Of a DNA stretch of 64,000 nucleotides, positions 11,636-23,159 are shown one piece after another; position 1 is the first letter of the stretch, and each line of letters starts with the position of its first letter. This stretch comes from Cyanophora paradoxa (lineage: Eukaryota; Glaucocystophyceae; Cyanophorales; Cyanophoraceae). The notes under the pieces were generated by a model. It made no database searches, was not told the origin of the DNA, and saw only the letters and a list, made by a program, of their open reading frames with translations. The translations under genes were made by a program, and so were the position numbers. The DNA lies in contig QPMI01000508.1 in assembly GCA_004431415.1 (NCBI GenBank), positions 109,429 through 173,428 of the forward strand, read 5' to 3'.

Positions 11636-13792
11636 ATGGAGCTCCTCAGCCTAGCGCTCCTTGTCTCCGGCGGCTTCTCGTTTGCGGCGATTGTTGTCTC
11701 CTTCTGGAACATATACCAGCACCTGTGTTACTACACGAAGCCGCAGCGCCAGAACCGCATCATCCGAATCCTCTTCATGGTCCCCGTGCGTCCGCGCGCG
11801 CGCCCGACCCCACAAGGCGCTCACAGAACGCGTCCGAGCTGCGTCCGTCGCCTGCGTTCGCGCCGCGGCCGGCCGCGATGGGCCGCATCTGCCCTTGCGC
11901 GTACGGGCGCGTTGACGGCAACGCCGCCCGCAGATCTATGCGTTCCATTCGTGGGTCTCGCTGTTCTACCTGCCCGCTGGCAAGTACATCAGCGCGATAC
12001 GGGACTGGTGCGGCGCGGCGCGGCCGCGCGGCGGCGCCGGGCAGGAAAGTGGTCGAGCTGAGGCGGCGGGCGCAGCTATGAGGGGTTCGTCATCTACCAG
12101 TTCTTCCAGCTCCTGCTGGACTTCCTCGGCGGCGAGGAGCGGCTCGTCCCCGTCCTCGAGTCCAAGCCCCGCTTCAAGCACATCTTCCCCTTCCACCACC
12201 TGCAGCCGTTCCGCCCCGGCCGGTGCGGGCCCGGCGCGGGCGCCGGCGTGCGGGCGGCGGGGCTGACGGGGGGCGGCGCAGGGAGTTCCTGATGCGGTGC
12301 AAGCAGGGGACGCTGCAGTTCGTCTTCGTGAAGCCGTTCATGGCCGTCCTCGCGTTCTTCCTCGAGGCCCGCCCCGCCCCGCCCCGCCCCGCCCCGCCCC
12401 GCCCCGGCCGCGCGGCGGGGGGCGACGGGGCGGGGCGGGGCAGGTGTTCGAGGTGTACGACGAGGGCCACCTGCAGCTCGACCGCGGCTACCTCTACATC
12501 ACCCTCGTCGACAACGTCACCGTCACCGTGCGCCGGGCCCCGCCCCCGCCCGCGCCCGTGCGCCCGTGCGCGGGGCCGAGCGGGGGCGGGGGGGGCCAGG
12601 TGGCGGTGTACTACCTGCTGCTCTTCTACCTGGTCTGCCAGCACGAGCTCGTCCCCTACGGGCCCGTCCCCAAGTTCCTCTGCATCAAGGCCGTCGTCTT
12701 CTTCTCCTTCTGGTGCCCCCGCCCCGCCCCCGCCCCAGCCGCGAGGCGGCCCGGCGGTGACGGGGCGGGGGGCGGGGGCGCAGGCAGGGGGTGCTGATCG
12801 CGCTGCTGGTGAAGGTGGGGGTGATCAGCTCGCGGGGCCCCTTCGGGCCGTTCGACGTGCGGGACATCGCGACGGGCATCCAGAACTTCCTCATCTGCCT
12901 CGAGATGCTCGCCGCCGCCATCGCCCACCTCTCCGCCTTCTCCGCCCACGGCCCGCCCCGCCCCGCCCCGCCCCGCCCTCCTGCGACGCGGGGCGGGGGC
13001 GCGCAGAGTACCAGCCGAGCGGGACCCTCTCCGAGGACGAGGAGAGCATGCACAGCCGCGAGACGGTGCGCCCCGCCCCGCCCGCGGCGGCCCTGGCGCG
13101 GCCGACTCCGGCGGGGGCGGGGCGGGCAGATGCCGCTGCTGAAGGGGATCGGGTCGGCGCTGGCGGTGAGCGACGTGCTGGAGGAGACCTACGAGACCTT
13201 CCTCGCCCGCCAGCGCGACCCCGGTCCGCCCGCCCCGCCCCGCCCCGCCCCGCCCCGCCCCGCCCGCTCGCCGCCGACGGCGCGGGGCGGAAGACCGGCG
13301 GGAGCTGCGACACTTCGTCTCGCACCGGCCCGAGGTCCTCGCCAAGCGCCGCGAGCAGCAGGCCCGCCCCGCCCCGTCCGCCCGCCCGCCCGCCCGCCGG
13401 GCTGACGCGCGCCGCAGCGGGCGCAGCAGGCGGCGGACGCGGAGCGCCGCGCCCGCGCCGAGGCCGCCCTCCAGCACGGCGGGGGGCCCTCCCCGGCGCG
13501 ACCCCCGCCGACGCCGCCGTTGGCGCCGCCGGCGAGCCCTCGGGGGCGGCCGTCGACGAGGCGGGGGTGGGCCCTCGCTCGGCTCCCAGCTGCTCCCCAT
13601 CGCCCGCGCCCCGGCGGCCGGGGCCCCGGGCCCCCCCGCGGGGCCCGTCGCCCCTCCCGCCCCCTCGCCGGCCCCCGCACGATGAGAGCCCCGCGCCTTC
13701 CCCGTCGCTACAGACGCTGTGCTTCCATAGCTGTACATACGCAGTTCGATCGAATTCTGGTATTCGATTTCTACAGGCTCTTGGCCTTCTAA
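11636..13792 (+). CDS. TMEM184 / organic solute transporter alpha-like membrane protein
   Basis: The ATG at 11636 opens MELLSLALLVSGGFSFAAIV, a first membrane span. Exons 11636-11785, 11934-12007, 12076-12222, 12282-12366 and 12444 onward join in frame. Together with later exons they read FHSWVSLFYLPAGKYI, YEGFVIYQFFQLLLDFLGG, REFLMRCKQGTLQFVFVKP, VYYLLLFYLVCQHELV, LCIKAVVFFSFW, GVLIALLVKVGVI and LICLEMLAAAIAHLSAFS. This is the order and spacing of the Solute_trans_a family (TMEM184, OST-alpha, plant LAZ1), which has seven membrane spans. The cytoplasmic C-terminus (YQPSGTLSEDEESM onward) is charged and then Pro/Arg-rich. The true stop is uncertain; 13792 is the end of the most plausible frame. 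Two introns have GC donors (12367-12443 and 12951-13006), and a third probably follows KRREQQ near 13360. Confidence 0.83.
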
Positions 13793-13834
13793 ATGCGCAT
13801 GCCGCTCAACTACGCAGCTCCATGTATTATATTG

Positions 13835-14000
13835 TGGCACGCCGGATCTGTGATTCGGGACTCGATGATTAATCAGCGGCTCTTGGTCGATATATCAGCG
13901 GCTCCCGGGCGCCAGGCCGCCGCGCCGGATCTTTGATTGGGGACTCAATAATTAATCAGCGGCTCTTGATTAGCGGCAGCCAGGCCGCCGCGCCGGGCTG
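13835..14000. repeat. Short direct repeats in the 3' flank of the TMEM184-like gene
   Basis: Two imperfect copies of a unit containing a ggatct-tgatt-gggactc core, then attaatcagcggctct and gccaggccgccgcgcc, lie in tandem. A further partial copy of the core, with gggactcgatgattaat, is found at 25066-25100. The unit is therefore dispersed in this genome. Nothing identifies it as a known transposon. Confidence 0.6.
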
Positions 14001-14648
14001 CAGCTACGTATACGCGTATACGGGACACCGGCCCGGCGGGCAGCGCGCGCTAGCGCTAGCGCTGGGTCACGGGGCTCGGCGGGCACGTCCGGCAGGCGTC
14101 TTCGTTGGCAGGTGCGCTTTTCATTCTGAATAACGTAAGCTCAGCACAGGCCGCCGGGCTACCGCGCTGCCGACGCCTGCCGTTCGGCGCGCCGCTGGCA
14201 ACGAAAATCAGCATGCGCAGTACCCCGCGCCGGCCCTGGCCACGGAGCCGCTCGAGCTCGGCCCGCAGCGAGATTGATATTCAGAGAGCGCTCCGGCGCC
14301 TGCACATCGCGCGCACTTCACGCAACGCGCGGAGCGCTGGCCGGCGCGGTCACCGACCGGACGTAGACGCCTAAGGCTCTCCCCGAGCTCGACCGGTCAG
14401 CCCGGCCGCGGCCACGGCGCGGCCCGCCGCGCGCGCCGTGATCATCAAATTCGCTCTCGCAGGGACCGTGTGAGCGCCTTGAGCGTGACCGCACCTGTAC
14501 GCGTACGGTACGCGGTCAACTGGTACGTATACCGGCCGCGCGCGGACCAGCAAAACCCGGCGCCGGCGCCGGGTTTTCTCCGCCCGACTTTCTCCACTGA
14601 CTCTCCAGAAGTCGCGGCCGGCACAGATATAAATCTATACGGGTCGAA

Positions 14649-16826
14649 ATGGCTCGGGTTCTCATCGGCCGACTTGTGTCAACTGTGTTCGGCGGCTCGG
14701 CAGCTCATGATCAGCGCATCGAAGTCGCTCGAGCTCAGACGTCGACGTCGACGTCGACGCATGTGCAGTCGATGTCATTTCACCGCGAAACAGATTCAGC
14801 GGCGACGCCGTCCCCTTTCGACACGCTCCCCGATCACATCCTTTGCCGGATATTCGAGGGCCTCGATCTAAGGGCCGCAGCCCTCGCGCGCCGGGTCTGC
14901 CGCCGCTGGTGTGAAGCGGTCGAGACGAACAACGTACTCTGGCGCCAACTGCGCGTGCAGCTGGGCGAGCCTGCTCTACATCTCGTCCGCCGGCTCGTCA
15001 CCGACGTGCTTCGCCTCGCGGCGCAGCGCGGCATTCTCGTCGGATCGCTGTCCGAATCCGACATCAATTGTGCACGTGGTGTCTTCGAACGCAGCGTCGA
15101 GCTCTGCCGTCCATTCCTCGCAGAATCCGCAGCTGCAGCCCATGACGTGTCCGGCCTTTCTCCGGGGGTCGCGGCCGCCTTCCAAATTCTACGGCTTCAG
15201 CCCCGCGTCCGTCAAGAGACACAGAAGCTCAGGCAGAAGGCTGTGCAGTTGTTGAAGCGACCGTGGAATGAATTGCTGAACGTGTATTGCGATTCCAAGT
15301 GCAAGGCTCATTTGAATGTCAATCTTGATCAGCCGTTCTTCTCCCTCTTCCAGCTGATCGAGCTCGTGGATTTCGCGGACGCCTTCGACGCCGTCATCTC
15401 GGGCATCCTGGCCCCCGCGGCCGACGCGGGCGTGGACCCCCGCCTCAAGGATGCCGCCTTCGCCGCCGTCGCCGCCAGGTGCGGGCGTAGAAATCGTACA
15501 TGTATTAATTTAATTTAATTTATACTTATATGTTAGTTTACTATTGCCCTTGAAATCCACTAAGGTATTGATAAATGTTCGTATCCTGCAGCTGATACCG
15601 ATATCGACGTCGACTGAGATTTTGCTTTCCTTCGCAGGATGAGGCAGCTCCTGGTTTGCGTCAAGGTCTACAACAAAGTGTTGGTTCGTGTGCTCTTCGA
15701 ATTCGAAATTGATATCAAAAGCTCGAGGCACATGCACATACACGCACGTATACGCGTGTATTCGCATTGTATTGCTCACATCTGCACAGTCAGATGTGAA
15801 TACGTATACGCGCCTGCGCGCCGTGTGTGACGCGCATATGGCGGATCGTCTTCTCTGCGTGCGTGCACTGCCAATTTCCAATGCGTCGTGTACGTGTTCA
15901 CAGCGCAAGCACTCTCAGGAAGATCAGGTCTCTCCTCCCAAGTTCTTTCACCTGTCCGCGGCTGTTTGGGGAATTCGAGGCTCGAGCTCACAATCGCACA
16001 CCGGTACCAAAACAGTTCTGGACGGCCATGAAAAGCGGTGTGTGTGAATACATATTTAATTTCCGGATGCGGATACATGTGCATGCACATTGATCAGACG
16101 GTTTCTAATATTATTAATACTAATACTGTGCATACGCGGATACTAATACTGCGACGGTTTCCAGATCTCGAAATGACGGCATCATATCCTTCATTATTAA
16201 GTGCATGAGAGCTCGAGCTCCAGCTGATCCGAATCCACGTCAAAGGCGGCTTATGTCCCGGTATTTCATTTGCTAAGCTGCAATATACATTAATTTCATC
16301 TATAATTTATCATAATTACAACTTAACATGCCCTTCATTTGCATGTCCTCATATTCAATGCAGACGCACGCGCACATTTGCAAGTTGTTCCTTGGTTACT
16401 TTGTTTATGCTGTGTGCTGGAGCGAAGGGGCTCTCCATTGCATCCGACTGGAGGAGCAAGTCCGTGCCCAACTTCGGCCGCTCAGACTTCGCTTTCGTGA
16501 CGTGGATGCTACATGCATATGCGGAGGTGCGGCGATATTGTTACGGCAGGGGTGATTCCCTAGCCAAATCCGGCGCCGAGCTAGTCTGAGACGTTCCGGC
16601 TACGTAGCCTATTGGATAGGATGCTCGCCTTTCGTGACAATATCGACCCCAGCTGAATTCCTTCGAATTCCTATATCCGTCCGCGTCATAAAGTTGTTCG
16701 CCGCAGGTCCGGGGTCTGCCGGCGCCCTTGGATTCGGAGCGGCGGTGGGCGGCGGCCCTTCTGATCGCTTCAATGGACGTGGCCGATGGGCGCGTCGTTG
16801 GAGCTCTCCTGCAGCTGAGGCTTTGA
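14649..16826 (+). CDS. F-box protein (multi-exon), first copy of a duplicated gene
   Basis: From the ATG at 14649 (a second in-frame ATG lies at 14778) exon 1 encodes a low-complexity leader and then an F-box: FDTLPDHILCRIFEGLDLRA, LARRVCRRWCEAV, NNVLWRQL. F-box domains recruit substrates to SKP1-CUL1 ubiquitin ligases. The remainder (VDFADAFDAVISGILAP, DPRLKDAAFAAVAAR) is an unnamed helical region shared with the paralogue at about 30.8-32.3 kb. Exon 1 ends at the GTGCGG donor at about 15478. Exon 2 starts near 15638 (MRQLLVCVKVYNKVLV), another exon near 16430-16530 reads VPNFGRSDFAFVTWMLHA, and the last exon from about 16706 reads SERRWAAALLIASMDVADGR and stops at 16824-16826. A TATA-like agatataaatc lies just upstream of the ATG. 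Downstream exon joins come from comparison with the paralogue and are tentative. Confidence 0.65.
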
Positions 16827-17857
16827 GTTCGAAAAGGAAAATTCTAGATCAAATATATATATATCAACTAACTATAGCCGGCGAACTCGGAGCGGCGGTG
16901 GGCGGCGGCCCTCCTCATCGCTGCGATGGACGTCGACGAGGGGCGCCTCGTCGGAGCCCTCCTGAGGCTCTGAATTCGATACGGAAAAGTCGCCATGAAC
17001 TTATCTCAACTGCGCGCTAGCTGGTTTCTCAACTGTTTTTGGCAAGTTCATGGCCTACCTACAGCTAGACGGCCGCGGTGTACTCCTCTCGCATATCGTT
17101 CACACTTGCAGCAACTTTTGATACAGGAAATATGAATTCTAGATCTGCGAATGCGTGTAAAATTGTACATACATATCATAGTATACCCCTCGCTCGTGCG
17201 TATCGATATCTGTTAGACGCTTTTACCAGTTGGAGGTGCAGCGACTGGCCGGTACGGAATAAGGCAAATCGCGTACCTCCGCTCGCGATCGTCGCCTTCG
17301 TGCCCCCGGCCCCTAGCCTAGTAGCTCACGTACGCCTGCGCTAGCGCTCCGCGCCCGCGCGTCTATTAATATTTGCATGGCGCCGGCCAGGCCTAGCAGA
17401 CGATACTGTTCCTTTAATTTCTTCTTTTGCCGACTTGCCCTTCAGCTTCTGGAAAGAGTGCTTGGAGAGAATTCGAAGTCGAGCCTTCGATTCTTCGATT
17501 CCGCTCCGCGATATTCCTGCGCACGTGTGGCCTAGTGTCGAGGGCTGTCCCTGGAGACGTCTCCAGGCGACGGATCTCCCTCCCGCTGAAAAAATTCGTA
17601 AGCATCTGGGAATCCCACTCGAGCCCGATCTGACTCGATTCTGGCGAACGAACAATGCTGCTCTAGATCTTGATGAACAATGCGGAAGAATAAAGCGCAT
17701 GCTGCTCCGAGGCTCTAGATCTCGTCCTTATCTCGCTCCGTCTAGATCTCCCACTTGACGGACTTGGTTCGCCTCCTATTTGGATCCGGGAGCAAGCTTT
17801 AAATTTCTCGGAGTGTTCTCAGCGCCACGGCGTGTGTACATATGCATGTCATCCTCG
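14980..17857 (+). repeat. Segmental duplication, copy 1, left part
   Basis: This block resembles 30830-33210 in order: F-box C-terminal exon, VCVKVYNK exon, NFGRSD exon, terminal exon, then non-coding DNA. The non-coding part includes a shared stretch (ctgcgaatgcgtgtaaaattg at 17143 and 32513) and the shared exon-like text cgcacgtgtggcctagtgtc near 17520 and 32850. Similarity stops at about 17857, right after gtcatcctcg, where the LINE-bearing insert begins. Divergence is substantial, with many small indels. Confidence 0.7.
16878..16972 (+). pseudogene. Duplicated terminal exon of the F-box-linked gene
   Basis: Just after the stop of the preceding gene the final exon appears again (ANSERRWAAALLIAAMDVDE, then GRLVGALLRL and TGA). 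This copy is closer to the last exon of the paralogue at 32203-32312 than to its neighbour at 16706-16826, including the shared bases after the stop (gaattcgatacgg versus gaattcgatgcgg). Either it is an alternative last exon or it marks the real continuation of the segmental duplication, with the 16706 exon being a further copy. Confidence 0.6.
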
Positions 17858-20800
17858 GAGACTTCGGGGGTACGGAAAATTTGCGGTAGCGCGACGATTA
17901 CGGCAGCGCGGCGGGCCAGGCTTCCCACCCGTGGGTGCCTGATAACGCTGCGTGTCAAGCTGCTCGGAAAGTCGCGCGCCGAGCCCACCCGACCCCGGTA
18001 GTCCGAAAGCGCTAGATAGGCCAGCTCGGAGTCGACGGATGGCCGAAAACAGCGCACCACCCTCCAGTAAGGCCGCTGAGACGAGCGGCCCGCCCCCGGA
18101 TCGCCCGGGAGCGCCCCCGACCATCACGGTCGCGTTTTTGAATGTCGAGAGCCTGACCGGCGTCCCTCGCCGCGTCTGGCTCACCAGATGGCTTAAAAAG
18201 AGGCATATAGACGTTCTAGGCCTCGTGGACCACCGCCTCAACCCTAAAGAGATCGCCGCCTTCGCACGCCGCATAGGCCCGCACTGGTCCGCTCACATCC
18301 CCCCGGCAGCTAACCCGCGGCCGGACACATGGAGCAGAGGCACAGGCTTCATCGTGCGCAATCAGATCCTTGGCCTCCCCGGTGCTCAAGCCACGCTCGT
18401 CCCCCTTGCGCCCCGCGCGGGCGTGCCTGCGCACGATGTTACTGTCCTTCGCCTCAGCAGCGATGCACATACGTACTTCATCACGTGCGTGTATGCCGCC
18501 AACGACGCCGGGGCGCAGCGCCGCCTCGCCGCAGGTCTCCAGGCCTCGCTCGTGGAGCCCACGATCCCGCAAGGCGCATCGCTGATCCTCGGCGGCGACT
18601 TCAATGCCTACGCTCAGCCGCTCCTCGAGAGCCGCCGCCGCGCCGCCGGAGCGCCACCCCCGCCTTTCGCTCACTGGGCAGAGATGCTCGCAGACCTCGG
18701 CCTGCAAGATGAACACCGCCGCCGCCGCCCAGACGAACGCATCTATACACGCTGGCACAACAAGACAGGCCGCTCGAGCACCAACGCCGCCCGCCTCGAC
18801 CATGTCTTCCTCTCGGCTGACCTCTGCGCCGCGACAGAGAAAGTGGGAGTCCTCCGCACCGCCGGCCCCGCACCGAGGCCCGACCACGACGCCGTCTACA
18901 CGCGCCTCTTCACGGGAGCCAGACCCGTGACCAAATCATCCCGCTTCCGCCTGCAAGACCGCGTCCTCGCTCGCCCGGATTTCGACAAGCGCGTCCGCGC
19001 GCTCATCGCTGACTCAATCGCGACGCAGCCCCCGAAACGGACACACGAGTGGCAACGCTGGCTCGACAAGCTCATCACCGATATCCGGTCCATCGCCCAC
19101 TCCCTCCGCCCGCGCGTTAACTCGGAACTCCGGGAGGCGCGCGAAGCCGTCGCAGACATGTGGGCGGGCGCCGAGCAGGCGCTGCAGGAGGCCGGCCGCG
19201 ACACCGAGGCCGAGGACGGCGCAGTCCCCTCGAGGAGGCCAAGCTCGACGCGGCCGAGGCCGCTTTTCACTCCCGTAAGAATCTAGAGCGCGCGCTCTCC
19301 GGAGCAGTCACTATCCCCCCCGACCTCGCCCGCCACATGCGCTACGCCGGCGCTGACCACGAGATGCGCTCGATGCAGCCGTACCCCCCGGCGCCAGGAG
19401 CCCCGCCCGCCTCCGATCACGCGACGATGACGGCGTTCGTCAAGGCGTACTACACCGAGCTCCTCACCGCCCAGCGCCCCCTGCCCCCGACCTCCCCCCC
19501 CCCCCCCCCATACCCCCGACCCGCCGCCGCACCAGTACCCCCCCCCACCGTCCCCGGACGCGGCGAAGCCCGCCCGTCCTCTCCACCTCCCCCGGGGCCA
19601 GTGCAGAAACGTGCACGCTCGGATCCCTCCCGTCCGCTGCCCGAGCCAGACGAGGCTCGCCCGGACCCGGCCCCCGAGCCGAACCCCGACCCCGATCCCG
19701 GTGCCCCGGCGCCCGATGCCACCCCAGAGGCTGAAGCGGCGTACCCAGCTGTCGTTAGACGGCTGCGGGAAGCTGCGCTCCTTACCCCCCTCGATCCGCT
19801 GTCTCATGAAGAAGCCGCCCTGCTCGCCCCCTGTCTCGACACGGCGCCTGCCCCCCTCTGCGCCCCAACTCAGGGCGAATACACTGCTAAGGAAGTCGGG
19901 GAGAGCCTCCAGGAAATGAATAAGTCCACCGCACCGGGCGAGGACGGCATGACCGTCCGGTTCTACCTGAAGTTCTGGGACGTCATCGGCCCCATCATAG
20001 CAGAAAGCTATAACTGCGCGCGCGCGCTCGAGCTCGGCACGCTCTCAGAACGCCAGCGCATGGGACTCATCCAGCTGCTCTATAAAAAGGGTGACCGCGA
20101 CCGGATCCAGAACTGGCGCCCCATCACGCTACTGCAAATTGATCGCCGCCTCTACGGGGCGGTCTTGGCGAAGCGGATCGCCCCCGCGTGCCAGCACACG
20201 ATCAGCTCGGTCCAAACGGGCTTTATGCCCGATCGAAACGGCGCGGATAACGTATGGCAGATGCAATCCGTCATCCGCTACGCCGCCCGCGAGCTCGAGG
20301 GCAAACAGATCGTCGTCCTGAACACGGACTTTGAGATCGAAAGCGTACGACCGCGTCGAGCACATCTACGCGCTACGCGTTCTCGCGATTCAAGGCTTCC
20401 CCGCGGAATTCCTCCAGGACGTTCGCGCTGCGATCAAAGGCGCGCGATCAAAAGTGATATCGATGCTCAACGGCGTCGTCGACCCCGATCCCATCAAAAT
20501 CACGCGGAGCGCGATGCAGGGCGACCCGTTCGCGTGCATGTTCTTCAACACGCAGCAAGAGCCGACGACGCGCGCGATACTAGCAGACCCCGAGATAACC
20601 GGCGTACCAGCGCCCGGGAATCCCGGGGTCGAATCCAAACTGAACCAATACGCCGACGACGCGGCGCACACGATCCTGATCGACCCGCAGTCGCCGGCTT
20701 CTCCGCCTTGGCCGATCCTGCCGAGGCACTTCCGTACTGGTTTGCCGGGGTCAGGCTCAGTGAAGCACAACGGCTCGTGCCTCAGCCTCAGCAAAACGGA

Positions 20801-23063
20801 AGGTATGCTCGCTGGCGCCGCCGCGATCCGCCCGCCGCAGACGCTGCCAGCCTGGGCAGCACAGATCCCGATCCGCTGGGTCTCGCAGACAACGACGCTC
20901 GGAATCCCGCTCGGCTCGACAGGCGACTTTGACCCGACCGAGTTCTGGCTCGGCAAGGGCGAGAGCATGCGCAAGGCGCGCACGCAATGGAACCTCCGAG
21001 GCATGCGCGCGCACCAGCGAGCGTACGTAGCCACCGCGATCCTCGCGTCCAAGCTAATGTACGCGGCCTCATTCCTCCCGTGCCCTCCGGATCCGGCAGC
21101 GCTCGACGCCCTCAAGCACGAGTACTGGTGCGCGATCTGGCCCCGGGCCCCCGAGGCGCCAGCTACGAAACGAGCCCCGAGAGGCAGGATCAGCCGCGCA
21201 ATGGCAGCGCGCCCACCCGCCCATGGCGGCCTCGGGGCCATCGATATCGACCTCGAATCCCGCCTCCTCGCGCAGGCCGGCACGTACGTTAAGGCGCTCT
21301 GCGACCCGACGTTCGCAGTCTGGAAGCTGTTCGCGGCCGACGACATCGGCACGCTCTTCTCGCGCGCCCGGAGCTCCGTCGCCCGCTCCCTTGGCATCGC
21401 CGCCCTTGGTGCACAACTCCCGCTAGCCCGCCAACCTGCGCTCCTCCCCTGCCAAGGCCCGCTCGCCCCGGCCGCACGCATCCTAGGCCTCCTCCGCCCG
21501 CGCGCGGCCGCGACGCAGCCAGCCAGCTGCCCCGCCGTCCGATCGCTCGAGTCGCTCCCGCTCACGCGTGAACGCTTCAGGGCAGAGCCCCTTTGGTTCA
21601 ACCCGGTGCTCTCCCCGACCGGCCCGCTCTGGGGCACCACGGCCGCCGACCGCACGCTCGCCGCCGGCTCCGCTACGTCACCAAAAATTACCCAAGCCGG
21701 CCAGGTCCTCACTGTACCCCCCCCGGGCCTGTCCCCCGCCGTCCGCCGACGGCTCCAAGTGATCCGAACGCAGCTTTCGATGCAAGTCTCCGCCCTCGGT
21801 CTCGCCCCCCTGTACCGCGGCCCCGCGGCGGTCCGCTCCGGCCCTGGCGGCGACCCCCGCGTCCTCGACCCCCCGATCACGGCGGGCCACAGCCCCCGCC
21901 GCCCCGGCCCGACCGCGGTCATCCTGGCGCTCCCCGGCCCCCCGCCCACCGGCTGCCACGTCGGCGCCCTCCCGGACGGCACGCTAGCCGAGCCGCCGTC
22001 ACCCTCGCAACCCCTCCCTGCCGCCCCCGCCTCACTCCCACGGGCACACGTCATCCTCGTACCCCCCGGCTCAGCTAAACAGAAGCAGCGCTGGCCCGCG
22101 GGCCGCCCAGTCCTCGCCGGACGCCTCGACGCCACGCCCTGGGTCCACACGGGCCTTCTCTTCGCCTCCCCTAAGGGCCGCCGCCCCTGGCTCGAGTACC
22201 GCATCTCCACGGGCTACCGCGCGCTCCTCGCCCTTCCCCCCACCCCCGACCCGGGCCCCCTCGCCCGCTTTGGAGACCCGCCCCCACGATGCGCATGGCA
22301 GACAGTGTGGAAACACGGCTGCCGCCATGCCAGCCTCACGGCTTGGAACCGCGAAGTGTGGCTGTGGGCTACGCACGCATGCCTGCCGACAGGCCAGTTC
22401 CTCCACCGCATAGGAGCCCGCCCCAGCCCCTTCTGCGAAGTCTGCGAGTGTATTGACATCCCGGAGGACACGTCGGATCACGCAATATACTACTGCGCGC
22501 CCGCCCGGGCCGCCTGGGGCGAGCTGCTCGAGCGCTGGAACGCCCACTTCCGCGCCGCCGTCCCCCTTAGTTGCGCGCACGCTATTACTGGCTTCTACGC
22601 AGTGCCCGACAACCTCCGCCGATCCCAGGGTCGCCGCACCCCACGCCCCCCACAGGCCCTGCTCCCGGCCCTCGCCGGCCTCATGATCAGCGCGGCGTGG
22701 CGAGTCCACCAAGCCACGCCCGAAGAGCGAGAGCAGGCGGGCAAACCCCATGCCCAGCTCATCTGGGAGGCGTTCGCCCGTGACGTCTGGGCCCGGGCCC
22801 TCGTCGCCATCACCAAGGCGGAGTACGTCGCCCGTGGCCTGTCCCCCGCCGACGCCCAGCCCGCCCTCGACCCCAGCGCCATCACCTGGGCCTGGGAGCC
22901 CGACGACGACCCCCCGGCCCCCCCGAGCCCCATGGACCCGCTCATCTGGACAGCCGCCGGCTTCGTTGCTACACTCGAGCGAACAGAAACCGAGACCGTC
23001 CCCTCCCGCGGCCCCCTCCTCGAGCCGCCGCCCGACTTCGACTCCCCCGACGTCCCGTGGTGA
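17858..23063 (+). mobile_element. LINE-type (non-LTR) retrotransposon, coding part
   Basis: The unit has endonuclease, reverse transcriptase and C-terminal zinc-finger segments in the order of APE-type LINEs and interrupts copy 1 of the segmental duplication. Comparison with copy 2 shows that the insertion-bearing block runs from about 17857 to about 24370 and replaces about 200 bp of copy-2 sequence. No clean target-site duplication could be found, so the insertion may have been accompanied by a deletion or the element may be truncated. The 3' end of the element is not defined; no poly-A tail is visible after 23063. Confidence 0.75.
18039..23063 (+). pseudogene. LINE ORF2-like polyprotein: endonuclease plus reverse transcriptase, frame-broken
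   Basis: From the ATG at 18039 an exonuclease-endonuclease-phosphatase domain is clear: VAFLNVESL, LILGGDFNAY, then AARLDHVFLS and PRPDHDAVYT with the catalytic Asp/Asn/His residues. Reverse transcriptase follows: STAPGEDGMT, NWRPITLLQIDRRLYGAVLA, QTGFMPDR, KAYDRVEHIYAL and the catalytic NQYADDAAH. The C-terminal part has a Cys-Cys-His-Cys-like knuckle (CEVCECIDIPEDTSDHAIYY). The frame shifts near 19230 (a missing base in the CCCC run restores it), near 20335 (extra bases in gagatcgaaagc) and twice more just after YADD (about 20695-20750). The copy is therefore either inactive or carries sequence errors. A Pro-rich linker lies at about 19.5-19.7 kb. Confidence 0.8.
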
Positions 23064-23159
23064 CCGCCCGGCCGGCCTACAGCCACGGCACCCGCAGGCC
23101 CGCCGGCAGCGGGGCGGAGACCACCTCCAGGCGATCCCCCGCCTGCGAGAGAAGTGAGC

